This document shows, piece by piece, positions 30,876-40,429 of a stretch of 64,000 nt of DNA. The position numbers and the translations under genes are program-made. The DNA lies in NCBI GenBank assembly GCA_905221615.1, contig CAJNDT010004535.1, forward strand, positions 1 through 64,000, read 5' to 3'. Below the pieces are notes generated by a model, which saw only the letters and a program-made list of their open reading frames with translations, ran no database searches and was not told where the DNA came from. Source of the DNA: Symbiodinium sp. CCMP2592. Lineage: Eukaryota > Sar > Dinophyceae > Suessiales > Symbiodiniaceae. Each line of letters starts with the position of its first letter. The first letter of the stretch is position 1.

Positions 30876-32078
30876 CTAGACGGATTTGAAGGCCGCCGCT
30901 TGCTCCACCTGCAGCTTCAGCCGGGCGGTGGCTGAGGTGATGCTGTTCAAAACCTTGTCCGCCTGGTCCAGAACGTCGTTGACGATACCATGGTCTTCGT
31001 CCAAGAGCTTCTCCACCTCCTCCTGGGCCGCCAAAGCCTCGGCGATCGAGGCCCTGCCTGCGTCGCAGACATAGGCCGGCACCATGCCCTCGAACTTCTC
31101 CGCCCTGGACAGCACGTCCAAGCACTGCATCCGCTGCGATGCGACGGCCTCCATCTTTTTGTTGATCTTGCTCCGATCACCCTTCTTGAACTTGGGCAAG
31201 TTGTCGCCGCCTTTGCCCTTCTTCTTCTTGAAGATCGCCTTCTTTTCAGCGGCCTTCTCTTCAGCGGCGTCCTCCAGCTCCTCGGCCAGGTCCTGGTGGC
31301 AAGAGGTTGACCTTTGCCTCTTCTTGCCCTTCTCCACCACATCCTCGTGGGAGGACTTGTACTTCATGTCCTCGAAGAGGGTAACTCCTCTTACCCTGTC
31401 CAAGATCTGCTTGCAGTTTCTTTTCACATTTTCGTACTGCTCGACACCATCCGGCTTCTCTTTGTAGCGAAGCCAGAGATCATGATCGTCGAGGAACTCG
31501 CCCGTGCCTTGGAAACTGCTCCTCGACATCTCCGTCGACCAGCTCTGGACAGTTTCTTCGAGCTTGACAACCAGCTCCCTCCCCCTCAGGTGCCCAAACT
31601 CTTTGAAAAAGTTTTGCACAGCTCCGCGATCGTCGATCTTGCCAAAGTCCTGCACAAGCCCGTCATGGGCCCGGCTTAAGCGGGCTATAGCCGCTTTGCT
31701 GCTGTGGCACTTGCGGCAGCGAAGGGTCTGCTGACCCTTCGTGTGCCTGACACAGGTCACGGACTCCGTCGACTCCTGTCCACAGGTGCAGCAGATGAAC
31801 GGCACGGGGTGCTTGTTGGTCGGGACCATCGGATGCACGGCCGGCACCATCAAAGAGCCCAGATCGGCATCGCCAGGCACCACTTGCAGTTGCCCGTCAA
31901 CTGCAACGGCTGCCTCGGCTGAGGTCTCTGGCTCCTGTTTGGCCACCGAAGCTGGCGAAGGCTCGGGCCCCTGCTGGCTTGCAGGCTGCTGGGTCTGTGG
32001 CTCCCCTGCAGGCACCTGGGTCTGCTGCGTCTCCACAACCGTCTCCGCGAGCTGTGTCTGCTGCGTCGCTGCCACCAT
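30876..32078 (-). CDS. Zinc-finger and coiled-coil protein next to the transposase, left copy
   Basis: 400 aa from MVAATQQTQLAETVV. There is a Gln/Pro-rich N-terminal tail (1-75). A four-Cys zinc site CCTCGQES...CVRHTKGQQTLRCRKC lies at about 95-125. A helical region follows, then a Lys-rich basic stretch (AIFKKKKGKGGDNLPKFKKGD, about 285-305) and a C-terminal helix. It lies directly downstream of the transposase exons on the same strand. By analogy with two-gene CACTA elements it could be a TnpA-like DNA-binding partner, which is inference. The frame is intact. The near-identical ORF at 33658-34860 is probably the same locus in the other contig. Confidence 0.75.
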   Translation of the reverse strand: MVAATQQTQLAETVVETQQTQVPAGEPQTQQPASQQGPEPSPASVAKQEPETSAEAAVAVDGQLQVVPGDADLGSLMVPAVHPMVPTNKHPVPFICCTCGQESTESVTCVRHTKGQQTLRCRKCHSSKAAIARLSRAHDGLVQDFGKIDDRGAVQNFFKEFGHLRGRELVVKLEETVQSWSTEMSRSSFQGTGEFLDDHDLWLRYKEKPDGVEQYENVKRNCKQILDRVRGVTLFEDMKYKSSHEDVVEKGKKRQRSTSCHQDLAEELEDAAEEKAAEKKAIFKKKKGKGGDNLPKFKKGDRSKINKKMEAVASQRMQCLDVLSRAEKFEGMVPAYVCDAGRASIAEALAAQEEVEKLLDEDHGIVNDVLDQADKVLNSITSATARLKLQVEQAAAFKSV

Positions 32079-32088
32079 GGCTTCAAGA

Positions 32089-32143
32089 GGCGAAGCCTTC
32101 GGAGCAACAGAAAACTATCGAGGCGAGGCCTTCGAGGAAGGCC
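32089..32143. repeat. Mini-hairpins in the 5' leader of the zinc-finger ORF
   Basis: A GGCGAAGCC core at 32089-32097. TCGA arms surround GGCGAGGCC at 32118-32135. Overlapping these is GGCCTTC-GAG-GAAGGCC at 32127-32143, a 7-bp perfect stem. They begin 11 bp upstream of the ATG. The right copy has the same arrangement near 34871-34925. Confidence 0.75.
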
Positions 32144-32289
32144 AGCTGTTAAGCTTGCTGTGTATATATATATAGATATATATATATATATATATGGCAG
32201 CGGCAAGCATGTATAATCATAAATCAAAAACGGTTTAGGTTTTACATTTGAGGGTTTCTGGGGTTTAAAGGCTTCGATCGAAAAACAAT

Positions 32290-33290
32290 GCAAGCGACAG
32301 CAGCGATAGCACATGCGGGGCTGCATTTTTGCATGGAGCTGCGACCAAGCAGAATGCGTGCATGCAGGGGCGGGCAAAGCCTCACCCGCGGTCACATGCT
32401 GCAGCTCCTCAGAAGTCAGGCAGGCCTGGAGGGATCCATCGGCCTTTTTGCCATATATGACTGCCCTAACACCGTCCGTCAGCAGCGTGAGGCAGGGTCG
32501 GCCACGACTGTGAAAAACGTTGTCCCCCACGTGCTGCCGCAGGTTGGCTTGTGCCAAGTAGGAATGCCGTCCAGACATGACGACGGCACAGAGCAGAGCC
32601 TGCACTTCCCCAATCATCTTCTCCTCGGGCCAGAAAACCTCCGAAGGCCAAGGTCGACTTACATTTGAATGAGGGTTGCAATTACATGCACACATGTATA
32701 TATATATATATACAATACAGCCAGCTCATGTTTTTGCCAGGACACGACATCACCGGTGAAGATGCGGCCAGTGGGGGTGACCATTGTCCTGGCCGCCTGA
32801 ACACCAATCACATCGGTGCCCAGAAGAGAGGCCACGACCTCTTTTGCCCACGGCACCTCACGTATGGGCTCCAGCAAGAAGTGGGAGCGGCAGACATCCT
32901 CTGTTGCAAAGAAATCCAAAAGCTCCGCCCCCAGTCTGAGGGCAATGTGCTGGCTGATCGTAGGGCCGGTGACGTGGCTGGCAATGGCCTTCACAGCTCG
33001 ATGCTTCCTCTCTGGCGCGAAACAGCTGTGGACTGCATCGAATTTCAGCACTTGTGCCGGAAGATGAAAAAGCCAATGGTATTTTGGCTTGCGGCACCCA
33101 GGATAGAGCTCGGCATAGAGCAGGTTGTGCTCGGTCACGGCCTCTTCGAGAAGCACCGCCTTGCGAGCTGCGGAAGACGACAAGATATCCAAAATGTCGC
33201 CGAGGAGCTTCATGCAGCGGCAGTGCTGGGGAAGAAGACCGGCCGGGTCCAGCACGGTCTGGACAAGGGCCACAAGAATCGTGACCGCCA
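32290..33290 (-). CDS. TNP2/CACTA-like transposase, C-terminal exons, cut by the gap
   Basis: Two exon-like pieces. The one ending near 32735 (from the gap) carries QTVLDPAGLLPQHC, the KPKYHWLFHLP segment and the ERKHRAVK motif, ending FTGDVVSWQKHELAVLY. The next (about 32650-32380) has FWPEEKMIGEVQALL and a C-terminal beta-rich tail. A (TA)n tract separates them, probably in an intron. The sequence is the same as in the full copy at 35160-37545, and the 5' exons are absent because the contig stops at 33290. Confidence 0.75.
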
Positions 33291-33390
33291 NNNNNNNNNN
33301 NNNNNNNNNNNNNNNNNNNNNNNNNNNNNNNNNNNNNNNNNNNNNNNNNNNNNNNNNNNNNNNNNNNNNNNNNNNNNNNNNNNNNNNNNN
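33291..33390. other. Assembly gap of 100 N
   Basis: Exactly 100 N, the usual placeholder for a gap of unknown size. ORFs crossing it with X residues are meaningless. Confidence 1.
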
Positions 33391-34965
33391 AATTATAAGG
33401 ACCTTTTTGGCTCCCCGACTGCATGCGTCATGATCTCTTGATTAGAAACTGCCGGGGCGAAGCCACCTGGCACACACATCACTCCAGAGGCGAAGCCTCC
33501 GCGCAGGCATGACGAGTTTCCTGGGGGCAAACCACCAGGAATCAAAATCTCTGCCCGCCCTAAAGATCTTAGGGGCTGAGTATACATAAGCAACCTTTAG
33601 ACTTTTGGGCCCCATTTTAACCCTATTATGGACTCAGCCCCTAAAAGCAAAGAAGATCTAGACGGATTTGAAGGCCGCCGCTTGCTCCACCTGCAGCTTC
33701 AGCCGGGCGGTGGCTGAGGTGATGCTGTTCAAAACCTTGTCCGCCTGGTCCAGAACGTCGTTGACGATACCATGGTCTTCGTCCAAGAGCTTCTCCACCT
33801 CCTCCTGGGCCGCCAAAGCCTCGGCGATCGATGCCCTGCCTGCGTCGCAGACATAGGCCGGCACCATGCCCTCGAACTTCTCCGCCCTGGACAGCAAGTC
33901 CAAGCACTGCATCCGCTGCGATGCGACGGCCTCCATCTTTTTGTTGATCTTGCTCCGATCACCCTTCTTGAACTTGGGCAAGTTGTCGCCGCCTTTGCCC
34001 TTCTTCTTCTTGAAGATCGCCTTCTTTTCAGCGGCCTTCTCTTCAGCGGCGTCCTCCAGCTCCTCGGCCAGGTCCTGGTGGCAAGAGGTTGACCTTTGCC
34101 TCTTCTTGCCCTTCTCCACCACATCCTCGTGGGAGGACTTGTACTTCATGTCCTCGAAGAGGGTAACTCCTCTTACCCTGTCAAAGATCTGCTTGCAGTT
34201 TCTTTTCACATTTTCGTACTGCTCGACACCATCCGGCTTCTCTTTGTAGCGAAGCCAGAGATCATGATCGTCGAGGAACTCGCCCGTGCCTTGGAAACTG
34301 CTCCTCGACATCTCCGTCGACCAGCTCTGGACAGTTTCTTCGAGCTTGACAACCAGCTCCCTCCCCCTCAGGTGCCCAAACTCTTTGAAAAAGTTTTGCA
34401 CAGCTCCGCGATCGTCGATCTTGCCAAAGTCCTGCACAAGCCCGTCATGGGCCCGGCTTAAGCGGGCTACAGCCGCTTTGCTGCTGTGGCACTTGCGGCA
34501 GCGAAGGGTCTGCTGACCCTTCGTGTGCCTGACACAGGTCACGGACTCCGTCGACTCCTGTCCACAGGTGCAGCAGATGAACGGCACGGGGTGCTTGTTG
34601 GTCGGGACCATCGGATGCACGGCCGGCACCATCAAAGAGCCCAGATCGGCATCGCCAGGCACCACTTGCAGTTGCCCGTCAACTGCAACGGCTGCCTCGG
34701 CTGAGGTCTCTGGCTCCTGTTTGGCCACCGAAGCGGGCGAAGGCTCGGGCCCCTGCTGGCTTGCAGGCTGCTGGGTCTGTGGCTCCCCTGCAGGCACCTG
34801 GGTCTGCTGCGGCTCCACAACCGTCTCCGCGAGCTGTGTCTGCTGCGTCGCTGCCCCCATGGCTTCAAGAGGCGAAGCCTTCGGAGCAACAGAAAACTAT
34901 CGAGGCGAGGCCTTCGAGGAAGGCCAGCTGTTAAGCTTGCTGTGTATATATATATATATATATAT

Positions 34966-35001
<36 letters not shown>

Positions 35002-36110
35002 GCGGCAAGCATGTATAATCATAAATCAAAAACGGTTTAGGTTTTACATTTGAGGGTTTCTGGGGTTTAAAGGCTTCGATCGAAAAACAATGCAAGCGAC
35101 AGCAGCGATAGCACATGCGGGGCTGCATTTTTGCATTGAGCTGCGACCAAGCAGAATGCGTGCATGCAGGGGCGGGCAAAGCCTCACCCGCGGTCACATG
35201 CTGCAGCTCCTCAGAAGTCAGGCAGGCCTGGAGGGATCCATCGGCCTTTTTGCCATATATGACTGCCCTAACACCGTCCGTCAGCAGCGTGAGGCAGGGT
35301 CGGCCACGACTGTGAAAAACGTTGTCCCCCACGTGCTGCCGCAGGTTGGCTTGTGCCAAGTAGGAATGCCGTCCAGACATGACGACGGCACAGAGCAGAG
35401 CCTGCACTTCCCCAATCATCTTCTCCTCGGGCCAGAAAACCTCCGAAGGCCAAGGTCGACTTACATTTGAATGAGGGTTGCAATTACATGCACACATGTA
35501 TATATATATATATAGATAGAGAGAGGAAAATACAATACAGCCAGCTCATGTTTTTGCCAGGACACGACATCACCGGTGAAGATGCGGCCAGTGGGGGTGA
35601 CCATTGTCCTGGCCGCCTGAACACCAATCACATCGGTGCCCAGAAGAGAGGCCACGACCTCTTTTGCCCACGGCACCTCACGTATGGGCTCCAGCAAGAA
35701 GTGGGAGCGGCAGACATCCTCTGTTGCAAAGAAATCCAAAAGCTCCGCCCCCAGTCTGAGGGCAATGTGCTGGCTGATCGTAGGGCCGGTGACGTGGCTG
35801 GCAATGGCCTTCACAGCTCGATGCTTCCTCTCTGGCGCGAAACAGCTGTGGACTGCATCGAATTTCAGCACTTGTGCCGGAAGATGAAAAAGCCAATGGT
35901 ATTTTGGCTTGCGGCACCCAGGATAGAGCTCGGCATAGAGCAGGTTGTGCTCGGTCACGGCCTCTTCGAGAAGCACCGCCTTGCGAGCTGCGGAAGACGA
36001 CAAGATATCCAAAATGTCGCCGAGGAGCTTCATGCAGCGGCAGTGCTGGGGAAGAAGACCGGCCGGGTCCAGCACGGTCTGGACAAGGGCCACAAGAATC
36101 GTGACCGCCA
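33391..36110 (-). repeat. 2.7-kb duplicated segment, right copy
   Basis: It starts at the first base after the gap with AATTATAAGGACC, the same word that follows the poly-T tract at 30609. It ends matching GTGACCGCCA, the last ten bases before the gap. Confidence 0.95.
33658..34860 (-). CDS. Zinc-finger and coiled-coil protein next to the transposase, right copy
   Basis: 400 aa from MGAATQQTQLAETVV, differing from the left copy by a few residues (for example start MGAA against MVAA, EPQQ against ETQQ, IFDRV against ILDRV). Same zinc site, basic stretch and neighbourhood: transposase exons begin about 300 bp upstream in the mRNA sense. The low divergence suits an allele or contig overlap rather than an old paralogue. 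Confidence 0.75.
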   Translation of the reverse strand: MGAATQQTQLAETVVEPQQTQVPAGEPQTQQPASQQGPEPSPASVAKQEPETSAEAAVAVDGQLQVVPGDADLGSLMVPAVHPMVPTNKHPVPFICCTCGQESTESVTCVRHTKGQQTLRCRKCHSSKAAVARLSRAHDGLVQDFGKIDDRGAVQNFFKEFGHLRGRELVVKLEETVQSWSTEMSRSSFQGTGEFLDDHDLWLRYKEKPDGVEQYENVKRNCKQIFDRVRGVTLFEDMKYKSSHEDVVEKGKKRQRSTSCHQDLAEELEDAAEEKAAEKKAIFKKKKGKGGDNLPKFKKGDRSKINKKMEAVASQRMQCLDLLSRAEKFEGMVPAYVCDAGRASIAEALAAQEEVEKLLDEDHGIVNDVLDQADKVLNSITSATARLKLQVEQAAAFKSV

Positions 36111-37545
36111 CCAGCATCTCCGAGCCAAAGCCTCTGATGCAAGAGTCGGGCTGCATGCATACCCGGTCCTGGAAAAAGGTCTTCGGCAGGGAGGTGTAGC
36201 ATGCTGGCAGCTTGAACGTGTTTGCGAAGTCGTCGAGAAACTCGAAGCTCAGATTGCAGGTCGTCTGCAACTCCTTCGCAAACTCGTTCACCTCGTACTG
36301 GCCCACACCCGAGCTCGCAACGAGCACATGCATCCAGTCATACATGGTCTGCTCGACGTGGTTCAGCATCGGGAGACGAGGATTCCACAGGGCGCCTCAA
36401 AGGGGGCTGCATGCTGAAGTGTAATGATTCCAGGCTCTGTGTCCCTGTGTGTTTTTCGTTATTAGAACTCTCTGCCCTTAAATATAAGAGCGAAAGGCAA
36501 ACAACCACATACATCAGACTGATTGTTTGGTCATGCACACCCACCGGGCCTTTGGCGTGGTACTGCAGGCCACAAAGCTGACCGAGCTTCTTCTGCTCGT
36601 TCGGGCGGTGTGCCAAATCGGCCAGGTCTCGCACCATCGTTTTGCCAGTATCCGACGTGTGCAGCTGGAAGCGGTCCTTGTCAGAGCTGCTGACATGAAC
36701 CAAATAGTCGTGGTTGGCAATGGATTCGGGCGACATCCTGCCTACCACGTTCGCACAGCAGAAACAGGGCTTTGTACCATTCTCACCAGTGAGGTTCCAG
36801 AGCTGTTTGAGAGCCTTGGCATCGGCAATCAAGAATCCAAACTTGGGCTTGAAGTTAAAATGCCCGGACCTCCTGCTGAGCGGGAGGCCTGTTGCAAAGT
36901 TGAGGCCGTCCTGCTGCAGGTCGAAGAAGCACTCCAGCATGAGGCCGAAGAGAAAGCTGTAGCCGCCCTCGACATCTGAGATCTTGCTCGTTGGAAACGA
37001 GCCGAAAAACAGCCATCCTCAGGGAGTTTGATGAAACATCTCACCCAATTATACATGACAGCTACGTTTGTCCTGATCCCGATCCGCGTATTTTAAGCAT
37101 CCCTGGCCTTGGTCTCTGCCGACAAACCAGGTCGGTAGCTCTTTCAGAGTCCAATAGAAGGCCAGCTGCTCTCGACCTTTATCAGGCCTCAGCACATTTC
37201 CTGGCACAATCTCGTCTGCGTATACCACCACGTTTTCACAGACGGCCACGAGGTCGCCGAAGTTTCTGTTGATGCTGCACAGTCTGTGCAGCAAAGCAGC
37301 TGGCCGCAAAATGTGCCACTGCCATGGCTCACCATCGAGTGGCACAGTTAAAGAATCCAGACTCTGCCACATGGCCCGTCCTCCTCCAGCGGTCTGCGGA
37401 GGCCTTCACGAATGACCTTCCTTTGATGATCCAGATTCTTCCCTGAGTCCTGCAGGTCTGCAAGCGTAGAGAAGGAAATCGCCCTTGGCAGCTTCTTCCT
37501 CGGCGTCTCAGCCTGCAAGGGGCGCTTCAGCGCCATCCATGGCAA
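35160..37545 (-). CDS. TNP2/CACTA-like transposase gene, about five exons
   Basis: Exons inferred in mRNA order. E1 37545 to about 37382 begins MPWMALKRPLQAET. E2, about 37372-37110, has WHILRPAALLHRL and YADEIVPGNVLRPDKGR (first catalytic Asp candidate), then AFYWTLKELPTWF. E3, about 37020-36530, has EGGYSFLFGLMLECFF, FLIADAKALKQLW (second Asp) and GTKPCFCCANV. E4, about 36395-35555, has EQTMYDWMHV, YHWLFHLPAQVLKFDA and APERKHRAVK (Glu). E5, about 35460-35160, is a beta-rich tail. The order matches the large transposase-like family I know from dinoflagellate genomes; placing it in CACTA is inference. Exon ends are approximate. Confidence 0.72.
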
Positions 37546-37553
37546 AGGTGCTC

Positions 37554-37605
37554 ATGTCAGGCGAGCCTTGACATCCACAGAAATGGTCAGGCGAGGCCTT
37601 GACCA
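37554..37605. repeat. Two mini-hairpins upstream of the transposase start
   Basis: 37554-37574: ATGTCA, core GGCGAGCC, T, TGACAT. 37584-37605: TGGTCA, core GGCGAGGCC, T, TGACCA. Both have perfect 6-bp arms of different sequence. They lie just 5' of the first transposase exon. Confidence 0.85.
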
Positions 37606-37710
37606 AGCAGGCTTGCTCCTAACATATCTCGCAAAGGATCTGAGTTTTTACTCTGTATGCATATTTGTATATAGATACATCTACACGTTTTAGGGTTCAG
37701 CGTCTATCGT

Positions 37711-37735
37711 TTAAGGGTTTAGGGTTTAGGGTTTC
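37711..37735. repeat. Interstitial telomere-like repeat
   Basis: Two tandem TTTAGGG units (37718-37731) with degenerate ones on both sides and a further TTTAGGG at 37689-37695. TTTAGGG is the reported dinoflagellate telomere repeat. More scattered single units occur at about 38390-38420, 38521-38535 and 38581-38610. Confidence 0.7.
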
Positions 37736-37934
37736 AGGCGGGCACTGTGCAAAAGGGTTTCTGCTTTTGTATGCTTCAACTGTATACGAGCCGATAAGAG
37801 CTCAAAACATCGAATCACCAATTCCTCGCTCACACAGAACATGCAGATGTGTGGCATGCATGCGTGCATAAAAAGTTGAGCCCTGTTTTCCATGGCTGTG
37901 TGCATGCATGGCGTGCTGCGTGCATGCACATGCG

Positions 37935-37952
37935 GGCGGGCGAAGCCTCGCC
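37935..37952. repeat. Mini-hairpin, GGCG/CGCC arms
   Basis: GGCG, core GGCGAAGCC, T, CGCC. It is located 3' of the acidic ORF ending at 37996. Confidence 0.8.
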
Positions 37953-37995
37953 GATTAAAGCTGCTCCAGGTCTCTTGCCTGAAGTCTCACACTCT

Positions 37996-38690
37996 CTAGC
38001 CTTCCCTCGGTTTCTTGAGAGGTGGGGCAGGCCAGCTACGAGGAAACTGCGAAGGCGAAGGGGCCTTGCTCTTGGACCCTACGCCTGGCAAGGGCACGTC
38101 CTCCTCCTCCTGCGCCTCTTTGTCGGGGCAGTCCGACGGCACGGGAGGCTCCTCCTCCGCTTCACTGCCGGGGCCAGCCTCCGACGTGGGAGAGAGGTGC
38201 TTCTCCTGCGGCAGCACCGGTGTTTCCTCGTAGTCCACCTGCATGTTGTTAAGTCTTAGGCTTTTTTTGGGTTCAGGGTTTCTCCCTAATTATATTTTAT
38301 AAGTTTAGGGCTTATAAAAACGGGCCTCCTCCTCTTTCATCGGTAGATCTTGCCCCGCAGGTGCGGCTTTGGCCACCTTCAGGGTTTAAGGATGGAATAT
38401 TGGATTTAAGGTTTAGGGCCCGGCCTCCTCTTCCTCCTCTGCCTCCTTTTTCGCCTGCACCTTGCCCGGCGGGGCTTCCTCAGCTTCTGAGCTCTCGGAC
38501 GAGTCTGAGCCGACCTTCAGGGTTTTAGGGTTTAGGCTTATTATATATAGGGGGGTTTTGGTTGAGCCTGGTTGAACCCACGGTTTAGAGTGTAGGGTTT
38601 AGGGGTTTATGGTTTGGCCTTCGGCGCCGGCTTCACTTCGACAGCGGCGGGAGCAGCGGGCTTTCCGAGCTGGCGGAGCTCGCCTGTCGG
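37996..38690 (-). CDS. Acidic low-complexity protein in small exons
   Basis: The last exon (37996-38244) encodes QVDYEETPVLPQEKHLSPTSE, then AEEEPPVPSDCPDKEAQEEED. Upstream minus pieces look like further exons: VGSDSSESSEAEEAPPGKVQ (to about 38517), VAKAAPAGQDLPMKEEEEA (to about 38380) and TGELRQLGKPAAPAAVEVKP (about 38610-38690). Two of them follow the same word AACCCTGAAG immediately before GT, suggesting a shared 3' splice-site context within telomere-like intron sequence. Disordered and highly acidic. No family. Exon order and completeness are uncertain. Confidence 0.4.
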
Positions 38691-38808
38691 TTGTTGGCAG
38701 GATTTGAGGCGTATCTATGTCTCTATATAAAGATATATGTATAAAGGAAGAGTAAAGATGTATATATAAATTTGTATGTATACATATATATATATATGTG
38801 TGTACCCT

Positions 38809-38850
38809 TGTGCAGAAGCCCAAGGGCGAAGCCACAGGTGCTTCTGCACA
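38809..38850. repeat. Mini-hairpin with 11-bp outer arms
   Basis: TGTGCAGAAGC and GCTTCTGCACA are perfect complements, enclosing CC/GG pairs, short mismatched spacers and the core GGCGAAGCC (38825-38833). Confidence 0.85.
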
Positions 38851-38851
38851 T

Positions 38852-40060
38852 TTACTTGTAATCACACAGGCGAAGCCATGTGTGATTACAACTTGCATGT
38901 GTGTTAGGCCCGGCCTCGTCGGAGGAGCTGCTCCGGGCCTTTGGCGGCGGCGGCCGCAGCTGCAGCTTGTGCATTGCCTGCAATGCTGCTTCTGCTTGTC
39001 TGGCCGCGTTTTCCGACCTGGCCGCTGCAGCTTCCGCACGTTGAGCGGCCTGCAGCCAGGGATCAGGCAGCCCTGGCACTAAAGGCGGTGGCGCGAGGAA
39101 GCCTTGCCCCAAAAAGCCAGGTTGCTGGTCCAAAAAGGCAGGTTGGGCTGGGAAGGAGGGCTGGAACGGCGGGGGCGGGGCTTGCCATGCCTGCGGGAAG
39201 GCTTGGGGCCAGGGTGAGGTGGGTGGCCTGGCTGCTGGCGGCGGGCGAGGCCTCGCCGGCTTCGCTCCTGGAGCTGGAGTGGAAGCGGCCGCTGGCGAGG
39301 CCTTTGCCGGGGGCTTTGCCTTGGCTGACGCTTCTATGTACCGCCAAGCCATGGACAAAGCCTCCGGCAAGTGACCGTCTTTGGGGCCGGTCAGGACCAT
39401 GGCTCGCCCCTGCCAGGAGTTCCTCAAGCGAAGCGAGACCCTCATGCCCGTGGCCTGAAAGATCTCGCTTCGCTCAGCGGCCGTCAGGGTCCCCGCCTGG
39501 ACCTCGTAGGGCCCATCGTAGACTTCGTCTACGATGGGCCCCTCCTCCTCCTCCTCCTCCTTTCCTTTCCCTTTCCTTTCCCTTCTTCTTTCACCTCCTC
39601 TTGGAGGCCCTCCCCTTTTCCTTTTCCCTTCTCTGAGGGATCCTCTTCTTTGACGTGCTTTCCTTTTCCTTTGTCTTCGGGGCACTTCCCTTTTCCTGTT
39701 TCCTTTCCCTTCTCTTCGAGGTCCTTCCCTCCTTTTTTGCTTTTTCCAAGACCCTTCTCTTCTGGGCGCTTCCCTTTTCCTTTTCCCGGACCCTTCTCTT
39801 CGGAGTCCTTCCCTTCTCCTTTTTCCTTTCCCTTTCCCTTCTCTTGGAGGTCCTTCCCTTCTCCTTTTCCTTTTCCCTTCTCTTCCGGGTCCTTTCCTTC
39901 TCCTTTTCCCTTTCCCTTCTCTTCAGGGTCCTTTCCTTCTCCTTTTCCCTTTCCCTTCTCTTCAGGGTCCTTTCCTTCTCCTTTTCCCTTTCCCTTCTCT
40001 TCAGGGTCCTTTCCTTTTCCTTTTCCCTTCGCCGCGGACTTCGCCGGGAGCTTGTCCATG
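38852..40060 (-). CDS. Lys/Gly-repeat protein with a KH-like segment, frame break near 39590
   Basis: From MDKLPAKSAAKGKGKGK (40060) one frame gives four to five 13-residue repeats (KDPEEKGKGKGEG) and more Lys-rich sequence, ending in poly-Arg at 39529. A second frame (to 38852) starts inside it and continues EEEEEEGPIVDEVYDGPYEVQ, then SEIFQATGMRVSLRLRNSW and GRAMVLTGPKDGHLPEALSMAW, a KH-domain-like pattern, followed by Pro-rich sequence and an Ala-rich helix. One indel in the purine-rich DNA near 39540-39600 would fuse both halves. Likely RNA- or DNA-binding. KH assignment is weak. Confidence 0.5.
38856..38891. repeat. Mini-hairpin with 13-bp perfect arms
   Basis: TTGTAATCACACA, core GGCGAAGCC, A, TGTGTGATTACAA. 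This is the longest perfect member of the family. It overlaps the last codons of the minus ORF ending at 38852. Confidence 0.9.
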
Positions 40061-40220
40061 GCGACCGCAACGAAGCAGCTGTGCCGCTGCTGAGGTTTCA
40101 GGAACTTGCCTGCATGTTCTATATATGCCATGGGCTTGCACATGTGTCTGTCTGCAGTGCGTCTGGCTTCGTGTGTGTCTGTCTGCTGTGTCATGCGTGC
40201 TGCTATGCCCATGCAGTGCA

Positions 40221-40272
40221 TGCAGGGGCGAAGCCTCCTGCACAAGATGCACGGGGCGATGCCTCCATGCAT
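40221..40272. repeat. Two mini-hairpins upstream of the Lys/Gly-repeat ORF
   Basis: 40221-40242: TGCAGG, core GGCGAAGCC, T, CCTGCA. 40247-40272: ATGCACGG and CCATGCAT (one mismatch) around the variant core GGCGATGCC. Confidence 0.85.
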
Positions 40273-40429
40273 TCATTTAGAGCCACGTTCACAGCGGATT
40301 TGGAGTTCGGGTTTGAGGTTAAGACGGCTTGGGGTTTGGGGTCAAGGGCCCGGTTTCGGGTAGCATCGTTTGGTTCTTGGGCTGGCAGATTTTGGCATTC
40401 AGCTGGCATGTTTTTGCAACTTACAAGTG

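Larger units (their letters stand above)
30609..33290 (-). repeat. 2.7-kb duplicated segment, left copy
   Basis: 2682 bp, nearly identical to 33391-36110 (2720 bp). Differences are scattered SNPs and mainly the length of (TA)n tracts (about 32160-32194 against 34943-34996, and 32697-32712 against 35498-35530). It is cut by the gap inside a transposase exon. Confidence 0.95.

Noticed and set aside
32665-33441. Plus ORF of 258 codons crossing the gap.
   Set aside because: It contains 34 undefined residues and is antisense to transposase exons.
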